From assembly GCA_031376425.1 (NCBI GenBank), contig JANMDR010000219.1, positions 1 through 14,157 on the forward strand: a DNA stretch of 14,157 nt, given 5' to 3'. This document shows, in pieces, positions 6,531 to 13,568 of this stretch. The notes below the pieces were generated by a model that was given only the letters and a program-made list of their open reading frames with translations, had not been told where the DNA came from and did no database searches. The position numbers and the translations under genes are program-made. This stretch comes from JANMDR01 sp031376425. Its GTDB lineage: Bacteria; Pseudomonadota; Gammaproteobacteria; Burkholderiales; Usitatibacteraceae. Positions within the stretch are counted from its first letter, which is position 1. Each line of letters begins with the position of its first letter.

Positions 6531-7718
6531 ATGACCGATGAAACCGTTGATGCTGATGTCAATGTGCAGTTAACCGCAGCCGAGGTGTTGCCGCGTGCAC
6601 CCATGCTGCAGCGCCCGCAGGCACGGGTGGTGAACTCTGTTATTGCTGATGCCTATGCCACGCATACCCAACAAACGCGAGCGCCTTCACCTTCACCTGC
6701 GCGGCCACGTCAGTCCGTTGGAAAGGCGGAAAAGGCTTTAAAACACCAAGGCACAGCACCTACCAGTGCAACACCAGCAAAAAAAACGGCGCTAAAAGCC
6801 AAGCCCGCTGCCGACGAGTTTGACCTAGCGTTCATCTTGCACGCCTATCCGTATAAAGAAACCAGCTTGATATTGGAAACATTTACCCGCAAACATGGGC
6901 GCGTATCCATGGTTGCACGTGGCGCAAAGCGACCCCACGGTGCCCTCACCAGCGCCCGTAGTCCATTTCAGCCGCTTAACCTAGTGTGGATGGGTAAGGC
7001 AGAGTTAAAGACCCTTAAAACGGCGGAAAGTGGCGCAATTTTCCCGCAGCTTCAGGGCACAGCATTGTTGTCCGCATTTTATTTGAACGAACTACTACTG
7101 AAATTATGCGTTAAAGAAGATCCGCAGCCTGCGCTTTTTGATGCCTACCAAGCAACCTTGCAACGCCTAATTGAAGGCCACTATCGCAGCCAAATGGTCG
7201 CGCACACGGCGGCTAACAATGCTGGGAATACCGTTCTATTCAGCACTGAATTTAGCAACGACTTTGCCACCCAATCGACCTCGGAATTTGCCCACTATGC
7301 GGCGCATTTGAAGCAAAAAAAACGGCTAGCCCGTGCCAGCCAAACGCAGCAAATCGCGGTGATGCTCCGACAATTTGAGCTAACCTTATTTCAACACTTA
7401 GGCTATGGACTAAATCTTGATGTAGCCGCCCACACGGGTCTGCCCATTCAAGCCGAGGCACAATATTGCTATATTGTCGACCAAGGTGCGATAGCACTTA
7501 CGACATCTGATATAAATACCGCAGCACCAACCGCAAAACCCGCGCACGGGCTACAATTATGCGGTAAAACCTTGCTTGATATGGCGCAAGCAAACTATCA
7601 AGACCCCGTTACCCAACAGCAATCCAAGCAGTTAGTGCGATTAATTATTAATCATCTTTTGGGCAACCAGGTGCTACACACCCGAAGCCTCATCGCGGAA
7701 TTTTCAGAAATAAAATGA
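6531..7718 (+). CDS. recO: DNA repair protein RecO, unusually long
   Basis: RecO acts with RecR (and RecF) to load RecA on SSB-coated single-stranded DNA and anneals complementary strands. The conserved OB-fold begins at FDLAFILHAYPYKETSLI (97-114) and continues with KHGRVSMVARGAKRP (121-135) and LNLVWMGKAELKTLKTAE (149-166). The helical part includes SAFYLNELLLKLC (181-193) and FELTLFQHLGYGLNLD (282-297). At 395 residues it far exceeds the roughly 240-270 usual for the family. The excess is a 96-residue N-terminal tail rich in Ala, Pro, Thr and Lys, probably disordered, and a polar insert at about 219-271 inside the helical region. The start is supported by GGGGAA eight bases upstream, and no other ATG lies close to the conserved core. 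The stop overlaps pdxJ by four bases (ATGA), indicating coupling. Confidence 0.93.
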   Translation: MTDETVDADVNVQLTAAEVLPRAPMLQRPQARVVNSVIADAYATHTQQTRAPSPSPARPRQSVGKAEKALKHQGTAPTSATPAKKTALKAKPAADEFDLAFILHAYPYKETSLILETFTRKHGRVSMVARGAKRPHGALTSARSPFQPLNLVWMGKAELKTLKTAESGAIFPQLQGTALLSAFYLNELLLKLCVKEDPQPALFDAYQATLQRLIEGHYRSQMVAHTAANNAGNTVLFSTEFSNDFATQSTSEFAHYAAHLKQKKRLARASQTQQIAVMLRQFELTLFQHLGYGLNLDVAAHTGLPIQAEAQYCYIVDQGAIALTTSDINTAAPTAKPAHGLQLCGKTLLDMAQANYQDPVTQQQSKQLVRLIINHLLGNQVLHTRSLIAEFSEIK

Positions 7719-8503
7719 CCAATATTGAACTGGGCGTAAATATCGATCACGTTGCCACCGTAAGGCAGGCGCGTCAGACCTATGAACCTGATCCCGTATG
7801 GGCGGCAGTTGAGGCTGAACTAGGGGGGGCGGACGGCATCACGGTGCATTTGCGCGAAGATCGCCGCCATATCCAAGATGCCGACGTGCGCAGGTTGCGT
7901 GACACGATACACGTGAAACTTAATTTTGAAATGGCGGCAACGGATGAAATGGTGGCGATTGCTTGTGCCATTAAGCCAGAAATGGCCATGCTCGTGCCGG
8001 AAGGCCGTTATGAAGTCACTACCGAGGGTGGGCTTGACTGCATCAAGCATGCGCCGCAATTGGCAAAGCATATCGATACCCTGCGTAATGCTGGTATTGG
8101 GGTGAGCGTTTTTATTGACGCTGACGAAGCCCAAATTGCTTGCGCCGCGAAACTAGGGGCAAGTGTTTGCGAAATTCATACAGGTCCTTACGCGCATGCG
8201 TTCTACAATTATGGTCGCGATGCTCGGAATGCAAAAGTGCGCACAGAAATTGCCAAAATCAGGGCTGCAGGAGTGGCTATAGATGCCCTGAATATGAGCT
8301 TTAATGCCGGTCATGCATTGAATTATCTGAACGTAAAACATATTGCAGCATTGCCCAATATTCGCGAATTGCATATTGGTCACGCCATCGTTAGTCGGGC
8401 GATTTTTGTGGGCTTGCGGCAGGCGGTTGCCGAGATGAAAAAGTTGCTAACCTTGTATGGCGTGGCCGATCAAGCCGTCGTCAATCAAGCGCCGAGCAAA
8501 TAG
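7715..8503 (+). CDS. pdxJ: Pyridoxine 5'-phosphate synthase PdxJ
   Basis: PdxJ condenses 1-deoxy-D-xylulose 5-phosphate with 3-amino-2-oxopropyl phosphate to form pyridoxine 5'-phosphate, the ring-closing step of the DXP-dependent vitamin B6 pathway, in the cytoplasm. The 262-residue TIM-barrel protein shows ELGVNIDHVATVRQAR (5-20, His12), GADGITVHLREDRRHI (38-53, His45), the FEMA strand with Glu72, TTEGGLD (102-108), EIHTGPYA (153-160), NAGHALNY (197-204) and ELHIGHAIVSRAIFVGL (218-234). These cover the expected catalytic His/Glu and phosphate-binding loops. Its ATG overlaps the recO stop by four bases, and acpS follows after five, so the three are probably translated from one message. The recO-pdxJ-acpS arrangement is widely conserved in proteobacteria. 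No oddity seen. Confidence 0.98.
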   Translation: MTNIELGVNIDHVATVRQARQTYEPDPVWAAVEAELGGADGITVHLREDRRHIQDADVRRLRDTIHVKLNFEMAATDEMVAIACAIKPEMAMLVPEGRYEVTTEGGLDCIKHAPQLAKHIDTLRNAGIGVSVFIDADEAQIACAAKLGASVCEIHTGPYAHAFYNYGRDARNAKVRTEIAKIRAAGVAIDALNMSFNAGHALNYLNVKHIAALPNIRELHIGHAIVSRAIFVGLRQAVAEMKKLLTLYGVADQAVVNQAPSK

Positions 8504-8508
8504 CAGCA

Positions 8509-8898
8509 ATGATTTATGGAATTGGCACCGATATTCTTTTTGTACCGCGAATCGCTGCGGCAATGCAGCGCTTTGGCGCACGTTTTAGTGATCGGATTTT
8601 AACCACCATAGAGCGTGAGCAGCTCGCAAAGTTTAGCGATGCCAAGCAAATCACCCTCTATGTTGCCAAGCGCTTTGCGGCTAAAGAGGCATTTTCCAAA
8701 GCCCTAGGATCAGGCATTGGCAAGGCATTTACTTGGCATGATATTGCGATTACCAATGATGCAAGCGGCAAGCCCAACTGTATCGCCGCGGCAACACTTG
8801 CAACACATTTAAGCGCCTGCGGCATCGTCGCTAAACACATTTCCTTAGCCGATGAACAAGATTACGTGCTGGCATTTGTTACATTGGAAACTGCTTAA
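8509..8898 (+). CDS. acpS: Holo-[acyl-carrier-protein] synthase
   Basis: AcpS transfers the 4'-phosphopantetheine group from coenzyme A to a serine of apo-acyl carrier protein, activating it for fatty acid synthesis. The product is 129 residues, normal for this trimeric enzyme. The metal-binding residues are in place: Asp8 in YGIGTDI (3-9) and Glu60 in KRFAAKEAFSKALGSGI (54-70). The C-terminal strand ISLADEQDYVLAFVTLE is also family-like. The ATG lies five bases after the pdxJ stop, with no strong ribosome site of its own, so translation probably depends on pdxJ. nagZ follows after 51 bases. Confidence 0.97.
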   Translation: MIYGIGTDILFVPRIAAAMQRFGARFSDRILTTIEREQLAKFSDAKQITLYVAKRFAAKEAFSKALGSGIGKAFTWHDIAITNDASGKPNCIAAATLATHLSACGIVAKHISLADEQDYVLAFVTLETA

Positions 8899-8936
8899 TT
8901 TGTATTTTTATTCATCGTTGAACTTAAATTTTTATT

Positions 8937-8942
8937 GGAAGA
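8937..8942 (+). promoter_or_regulatory. Ribosome binding site that sets the nagZ start
   Basis: GGAAGA at 8937-8942 lies seven bases before the ATG at 8950. An in-frame TTG at 8935 overlaps this site and would give only five extra residues, so the ATG is the better start. Confidence 0.65.
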
Positions 8943-8949
8943 CGCATTC

Positions 8950-10014
8950 ATGACCACCACGCAAATTTCTCTGCCACTCGGTCCCGTAATGGTAGATGTT
9001 GAAGGTACAACATTGACTGATGCGGAAATTACCCGCCTGCAGCATCCTCTTGTGGGCGGCATGATTTTATTTGCGCGAAATTATGAATCACCCACGCAAC
9101 TAAAAGCGTTGAATGCGGCTATTCATGGGCTGCGCAGTCCAGCCTTGGTTATTGCGGTGGATCACGAAGGGGGCAGGGTGCAGCGCTTTCGTGAGGGCTT
9201 CACGCGTATTCCACCAATGCGGGCTGTGGGTGAGATATGGAATAAATCAGAAGCAGAGGGTAAGGCCTTCGCGCGTGAGGTAGGTTTTGTGTTGGCAGCA
9301 GAATTAGTTGCCCACGGTGTCGATTTTTCTTTCGCACCGGTTCTGGATTTAGACTGGGGCGAGTCCGGTGTCATCGGTGCGCGCGCTTTTCATCGTGATG
9401 GTGCGGTGGTGGCAATATTAGCAGCCGAGGTAATGCATGGTATGGCCGAAGCGGGTATGGCCTCTGTGGGAAAACATTTTCCTGGACATGGCTTTACTAA
9501 AGCCGATTCGCACACGGAAATTCCGGTTGATGAACGCAGCTTTGCAGAAATTGAGGCGGCAGATTTACAGCCCTTTGCCAAGACTGCGACACTTAAAGAC
9601 GGTAAGTTGTGCGCTGTTATGCCAGCACACGTTATCTACCCGCAAGTAGATGCCAATCCTGCGGGCTTTTCGTCGAAGTGGTTAAAACAAATTTTGCGCG
9701 AGCAATTAGGTTTCGATGGCGCGGTGTTTTCGGATGATTTGAGTATGGAGGGTGCCTCAGTAGCGGGAACGACGACGCAAGGCGCACAAGCGGCATTGAA
9801 TGCGGGCTGCGATATGGTTTTGGTCTGTAATTCACCGGAAAAAGCAGATGTTGTTTTGGCCGAGCTAACAGCAGCAAAGACCGCTATCGCCACCACCTTA
9901 GCCATGCGAATGGACGGGATGCGTGCCAAAGCGATGGAGCAAGAAACTCCAGCATTTCAGGCGCGTTTAGCATCTGCCCGCGCGGCAATTGAGGCAATCA
10001 ACGTTACGCTTTAG
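8950..10014 (+). CDS. nagZ: Beta-N-acetylhexosaminidase NagZ (glycoside hydrolase family 3)
   Basis: NagZ removes N-acetylglucosamine from GlcNAc-1,6-anhydro-muropeptides in the cytoplasm during peptidoglycan recycling; its products also feed AmpR-type beta-lactamase induction in some species. With the ATG start the protein has 354 residues, normal for proteobacterial NagZ. Seen are GPVMVDVEGT (11-20), GGMILFARNY (36-45), AVDHEGGRVQRFREGF (69-84), the KHFPGHG loop (175-181) followed by ADSHTEIPVDER (185-196, with the mobile-loop catalytic His188), and the nucleophile Asp262 in FSDDLSMEGA (260-269). The acpS-nagZ order is typical of betaproteobacteria. earP begins 45 bases downstream in the same direction. 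There is no signal peptide, which fits a cytoplasmic enzyme. Confidence 0.97.
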   Translation: MTTTQISLPLGPVMVDVEGTTLTDAEITRLQHPLVGGMILFARNYESPTQLKALNAAIHGLRSPALVIAVDHEGGRVQRFREGFTRIPPMRAVGEIWNKSEAEGKAFAREVGFVLAAELVAHGVDFSFAPVLDLDWGESGVIGARAFHRDGAVVAILAAEVMHGMAEAGMASVGKHFPGHGFTKADSHTEIPVDERSFAEIEAADLQPFAKTATLKDGKLCAVMPAHVIYPQVDANPAGFSSKWLKQILREQLGFDGAVFSDDLSMEGASVAGTTTQGAQAALNAGCDMVLVCNSPEKADVVLAELTAAKTAIATTLAMRMDGMRAKAMEQETPAFQARLASARAAIEAINVTL

Positions 10015-10059
10015 GTGACACCTTAGGCTAATTTAATTCAGGCGCTCTAGCCATATCCA

Positions 10060-11325
10060 ATGTCATTAGCGCCAGCCCACCAAATGCGACGCCACCTTTA
10101 TTGCGATATTTTTTGCCGTGTTATCGATAACTTTGGTGATGTAGGTGTAACCCTACGCTTGGCGCGACAACTGGCGAGTGAATACAATGCTAAGGTACGT
10201 CTCATCGTGGATGATGCGGCTAGCTATGCGCGGATTGCGGCCAATAGGTCAGAAAATATAGTGGTGTGCGGGTGGGAGAATGTGCTACCGCCATCAATGC
10301 AGGCAGCTGGAGACCTCGGTACTAAAGACGTTTCCAGCCATACTGAACATACACACTTGATTCAGTTACTGCTTATCGAAGCCTTTGGCTGTGCACTTCC
10401 TGAACTGTATATTGATGCTTTGAGCCAGCATTACGCGGTTGGCACTCAAGCAGCGCAATACTTGTGTTGGTTAAATCTGGAATATCTTAGCGCTGAAAAA
10501 TGGGTAGAAAGTCACCACCTGCTGCCCTCACCACATCCACACCACCCTTTGATAAAAACCTTTTTTTTCCCAGGGTTTACAAAACACACTGGCGGTCTTT
10601 TGCGTGAGCGAAACTTATTACTGCAGCGTGACCAATTTTTAGCGCAATCACTGTCACCGACACCTGCTGTTGGCGTTTCGCAGAAGCAAAATTTTTTAAT
10701 TGGACTAGGTGTACCACCGACGTTGTTGCCCGATGCAGTATTTGTTTTTTTATTTTGCTATGAAAATAAGGCGCTAGCCGCATTGCTGAACGCATGGCAG
10801 GAGTCGCCCAGACCAATCGTCTGTTTACTGCCTGCAGAACGTACGCGCGGGGCAGTTTGTGCGGCGCTCAAGTTGGAGTTGGAAACGTTGACGATCGGTG
10901 TGCCAATGCAACTCGGCGCACTTACTTTGATCGCCATTCCCATGCTGCCGCAACCGGAATTTGATCAATTATTATGGGCTTGCGATATTAATTTTGTGCG
11001 CGGTGAAGATTCCATTGTCCGCGCCCATTGGGCGGCAAAGCCTTTTTGTTGGCATGTTTATGTGCAAGATGATGGTGCCCATCTCATTAAGCTGGAGGCA
11101 TTTTTGCAGCAATTTTTGGCGGATGCACCCGCGCCAATCGCGCAAGTGCTGCGTGCACTTTTTATGGCTTGGAATCAACAAGATGGCGAAGCGATGCTAA
11201 GGGCTTGGTCGCAGTTTTACGCTAATTTAGCGGCAGTCAAAACCTATGTAGAGGCAGTAAGTACAAGGCTTTGCGAGCAAGAGGATTGCGCTAGCAATAT
11301 TATGGCGCTGCTTTCGCCGCCATAG
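10060..11325 (+). CDS. earP: EF-P arginine rhamnosyltransferase EarP
   Basis: EarP (formerly DUF2331) is a GT-B fold enzyme that transfers rhamnose from dTDP-L-rhamnose to a conserved arginine of elongation factor P, which EF-P then needs to rescue ribosomes stalled at polyproline. The family hallmark CDIFCRVIDNFGDVGVTLRLA (15-35) carries the two essential-type aspartates, Asp23 and Asp27. Further matches are LLIEAFGCALPE (104-115), WLNLEYLSAE (137-146), FFFPGFTKHTGGLLRE (168-183), PMLPQPEFDQLLW (294-306) and the nucleotide-sugar site FVRGEDSIVRAHWAAKPF (312-329, Glu316-Asp317-Ser318). Length is 421 residues. The ATG at 10060 and the one at 10084 (residue 9) both lack a clear ribosome site; the shorter form looks closer to usual family N-termini. 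EarP genes are often beside efp, but no efp is in this window. The stop lies three bases from a convergent gene. Confidence 0.95.
   Translation: MSLAPAHQMRRHLYCDIFCRVIDNFGDVGVTLRLARQLASEYNAKVRLIVDDAASYARIAANRSENIVVCGWENVLPPSMQAAGDLGTKDVSSHTEHTHLIQLLLIEAFGCALPELYIDALSQHYAVGTQAAQYLCWLNLEYLSAEKWVESHHLLPSPHPHHPLIKTFFFPGFTKHTGGLLRERNLLLQRDQFLAQSLSPTPAVGVSQKQNFLIGLGVPPTLLPDAVFVFLFCYENKALAALLNAWQESPRPIVCLLPAERTRGAVCAALKLELETLTIGVPMQLGALTLIAIPMLPQPEFDQLLWACDINFVRGEDSIVRAHWAAKPFCWHVYVQDDGAHLIKLEAFLQQFLADAPAPIAQVLRALFMAWNQQDGEAMLRAWSQFYANLAAVKTYVEAVSTRLCEQEDCASNIMALLSPP
11301..11324. terminator. Inverted repeat at the convergent earP / unknown-gene junction
   Basis: TATGGCG (11301-11307) and CGCCATA (11318-11324) form a perfect seven-pair stem around a ten-base loop; an inner GC/GC pair can shorten it, giving a GAAA tetraloop on the minus strand. 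It overlaps the last codons and stop of earP and lies just past the stop of the opposite gene, so it could stop or protect transcripts from both sides. No T-run follows immediately on either strand, so it is not a classical intrinsic terminator. Confidence 0.35.
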
Positions 11326-11328
11326 GTA

Positions 11329-12009
11329 TTAGGGCGACTGTTTATCGTTTTTACGGCGCACCCGTATTGCATTGGCTGCCTCGATAATTTTATCTTTAAG
11401 TGCGTGCGCAGCGGTGATCCGCTCCGCTTCATTGTAGCCCGGTGTTCGCTTGGACTTAGCATCAATCATAAGCGCAATTTCGGCCTCGCGTTGCGCGCCA
11501 ATGAAGCGCTGAATTAAGTGAATTGCGTGTTCAGCATCGTTGGGTTCAGCCGGAATGGCGAATAAGCGTAGTTGGATACTCAGTTGAGTACTATCTTCGG
11601 TGTTAATTATTGAACTTATAAAGTGCTGTGCCGCATCGATGAACTTAGGGTTTACGAGCACCATGCACTCTGGTGTAGTGTTCTCACGCGGTAACCTCTG
11701 GACAGCAGCCACTTGGCTTAAACCCGCAATTGCTTTTTCGTCATTAATTAATAGCACAAGTGCCTTTAGCCGCAGCAATAAAGGGTGCATGCATGGCGTT
11801 TTGGGCGATGATAGGGTAATGCTCACGAGCCTAGTTTCAGCCACCACGGGCATGTGGCAATCCACAAATTGCACATTCTCGATTTCGTCAGTGGCAGGAT
11901 TAAACAGCGCGAGTTCTTGTAAATTGCCGTCGCCAGCCGCGGCAGCCTGTTGTAGCAGGCGCACCGCCCACGGGTTGCAATCGTTCAGAATGCCGACTTC
12001 AAAGGCCAT
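11329..12009 (-). CDS. Hypothetical protein, 226 residues, downstream of lysS
   Basis: I do not recognise this protein. It begins MAFEVGILND and has no signal peptide or clear membrane segment, so it is probably cytoplasmic. The sequence looks like alternating strands and helices: hydrophobic strands such as ALVLLIND (87-94) and CMVLVNP (113-119), each followed by a helix-like stretch. Its C-terminal third is helix-rich and charged (about 165-226) and ends in a basic tail (RVRRKNDK). I see no P-loop, zinc cluster or catalytic signature. It starts 27 bases after the lysS stop on the same strand, across an inverted repeat, so it is probably cotranscribed with lysS. It has no evident ribosome site. 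A real gene is supported by its length, codon content resembling its neighbours, and its close fit between lysS and earP with little overlap on either side. Confidence 0.75.
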   Translation of the reverse strand: MAFEVGILNDCNPWAVRLLQQAAAAGDGNLQELALFNPATDEIENVQFVDCHMPVVAETRLVSITLSSPKTPCMHPLLLRLKALVLLINDEKAIAGLSQVAAVQRLPRENTTPECMVLVNPKFIDAAQHFISSIINTEDSTQLSIQLRLFAIPAEPNDAEHAIHLIQRFIGAQREAEIALMIDAKSKRTPGYNEAERITAAHALKDKIIEAANAIRVRRKNDKQSP

Positions 12010-12010
12010 G

Positions 12011-12040
12011 ATAGCGTCGCCGCAGTTTATGCAACGCTAT
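12011..12040 (-). repeat. Intercistronic inverted repeat between lysS and the unknown gene
   Basis: ATAGCGT (12011-12017) and ACGCTAT (12034-12040) are perfect seven-base arms, with an inner GCA/TGC pairing possible across GTTTA. In the minus-strand message the hairpin contains the lysS stop codon and ends one base before the next ATG (12009), in the place where a ribosome site would be. No T-run follows. It could separate expression of the two genes by stability, partial termination or start masking; this is inference. Confidence 0.4.
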
Positions 12041-13557
12041 TCTGCGCGCATTTGCGGAAACAAAATTACATCACGAATGCTTGCGGCATTCGTCAATAAC
12101 ATCACAAAGCGGTCTATGCCGATACCTTCGCCGGCCGTTGGTGGCAGGCCGTATTCGAGCGCCCGCACAAAGTCGGCATCGTAATGCATGGCCTCATCGT
12201 CTCCCGCTTCTTTTTGCTTTACCTGTTCCATGAAGCGTGCCGCTTGATCTTCTGCGTCGTTCAACTCGGAGAAGCCATTGGCAATTTCGCGGCCGCCGAT
12301 AAATAGCTCAAAGCGATCGCACACGTTTGGATTCGCGTCGTTACGGCGTGACAGTGGTGAAGTTTCTGCTGGGTAAGAAACAATAAATGTCGGTTGGATA
12401 AGATGCGCTTCCGCAGCAGCTTCAAAGAGTTTTAGTTGTAAGGTGCCCACGGTGTCGGTCAGCTTGGCGTTTTCACCATGCAGGCGAATCAAGCGCAACA
12501 GGTTCTCGGCATCGTCAAAATTTTCATTGAGGTGTTGTGGGGCATATTTCTTAACCGCTTCCACCATTGTTAAGCGCTCAAAAGGCTGGCCGAAATCAAT
12601 ATCAATGCCTTGATAGTGCACCAGCGTTTTGCCCAGCACTCTTTGGGCGACATCACGCATTAAGTCTTCGGTGTAGGTCATCAGGTGCATGAAATCACGA
12701 TAGGCGATATAGAATTCCATCATGGTGAATTCTGGATTGTGACGCGTGCTCATGCCCTCATTGCGGAAGTTGCGGTTAATTTCAAACACGCGCTCCATCC
12801 CGCCAACCACCAGCCGCTTTAAGTACAGTTCTGGCGCGATGCGCAAATATAAGGGCATATCCAACGCGTTATGATGGGTCTTAAAGGGCTTTGCCGCAGC
12901 CCCGCCTGGTATCGGGTGCATCATTGGTGTTTCAACTTCTAAATAGCCGTGGCGCACCATAAATTCGCGAATGGTTTGTACTACTTTCGAGCGAATAACA
13001 AAGGTATCGCGTACTTCTGGATTGGTAATTAAATCAACGTAACGCATGCGATAGCGTTGTTCGGTATCGGTTAAGCCATGAAATTTTTCAGGTAGAGGAC
13101 GCAGCGATTTTGTAAGTAAGCGATGGCTGGTCAGGTGTACCGAAAGTTCATCAGTTTTGGTTTTAAATAAATAGCCCTCCACACCAATAATGTCACCCAA
13201 ATCATAATGGGCAAAGGTCGCGAGCGATTCCGCTGCCATATCGTTTATGGTCGCATAAAGCTGAATCCGGCCAGTAGCATCTTGAATCGTTGCAAACACT
13301 GCCTTGCCTTGGCCGCGCCGTAGCATCACCCGGCCAGCAACAACCACGGTTACTTTTTCCATCGCAAGAAATTCTTCGCGCGAGGTTTTATCGTATTGGG
13401 CATGCAGTGACATAGCCTGTTGTTCGGGGCGGAAGTCATTTGGAAAGGCAATGCCACCCACAGCAGTTTTGCGCAACAGCGCCAGCTTTTCACGACGTTC
13501 CGTCATTAGATGGTTTTCGTCAACATGCGTTTCGTTTTGGGGTGTGGAGGATGTCAT
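12037..13557 (-). CDS. lysS: Lysyl-tRNA synthetase, class II
   Basis: LysRS charges tRNA-Lys with lysine in the cytoplasm. The 506-residue product is the normal bacterial size. The N-terminal OB-fold anticodon-binding domain covers about 70-150 (VVVAGRVMLRRGQGKAVF, then IQDATGRIQLY). The class II core shows motif 1 ending near ETPMMHPIPGGA (209-220), motif 2 FEINRNFRNEGMSTRHNPEF (258-277), and motif 3 GEGIGIDRF (476-484), with lysine-site elements YPAETSPLSR (395-404) and FELFIGGREIANGFSELND (416-434). The ATG at 13557 has no obvious ribosome site; Met18 (start of MTERREKLALLRK) is an alternative, but polar N-terminal tails ahead of RREKL are usual. The GNAT gene ends 11 bases upstream and the unknown gene starts 27 bases downstream, so the three probably form one unit. 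Confidence 0.98.
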   Translation of the reverse strand: MTSSTPQNETHVDENHLMTERREKLALLRKTAVGGIAFPNDFRPEQQAMSLHAQYDKTSREEFLAMEKVTVVVAGRVMLRRGQGKAVFATIQDATGRIQLYATINDMAAESLATFAHYDLGDIIGVEGYLFKTKTDELSVHLTSHRLLTKSLRPLPEKFHGLTDTEQRYRMRYVDLITNPEVRDTFVIRSKVVQTIREFMVRHGYLEVETPMMHPIPGGAAAKPFKTHHNALDMPLYLRIAPELYLKRLVVGGMERVFEINRNFRNEGMSTRHNPEFTMMEFYIAYRDFMHLMTYTEDLMRDVAQRVLGKTLVHYQGIDIDFGQPFERLTMVEAVKKYAPQHLNENFDDAENLLRLIRLHGENAKLTDTVGTLQLKLFEAAAEAHLIQPTFIVSYPAETSPLSRRNDANPNVCDRFELFIGGREIANGFSELNDAEDQAARFMEQVKQKEAGDDEAMHYDADFVRALEYGLPPTAGEGIGIDRFVMLLTNAASIRDVILFPQMRAE

Positions 13558-13568
13558 GGCTATTAATT

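Noticed and set aside
10017..10031. Symmetric AGGTGACACCT between nagZ and earP as a terminator
   Set aside because: The arms are short, the hairpin loop would be too small for the full stem, and no T-run follows.
11600..12184. A 194-codon plus-strand open frame
   Set aside because: It lies antisense across the unknown gene and the end of lysS. Its translation looks like a shadow of those genes, and the lysS side is certain.
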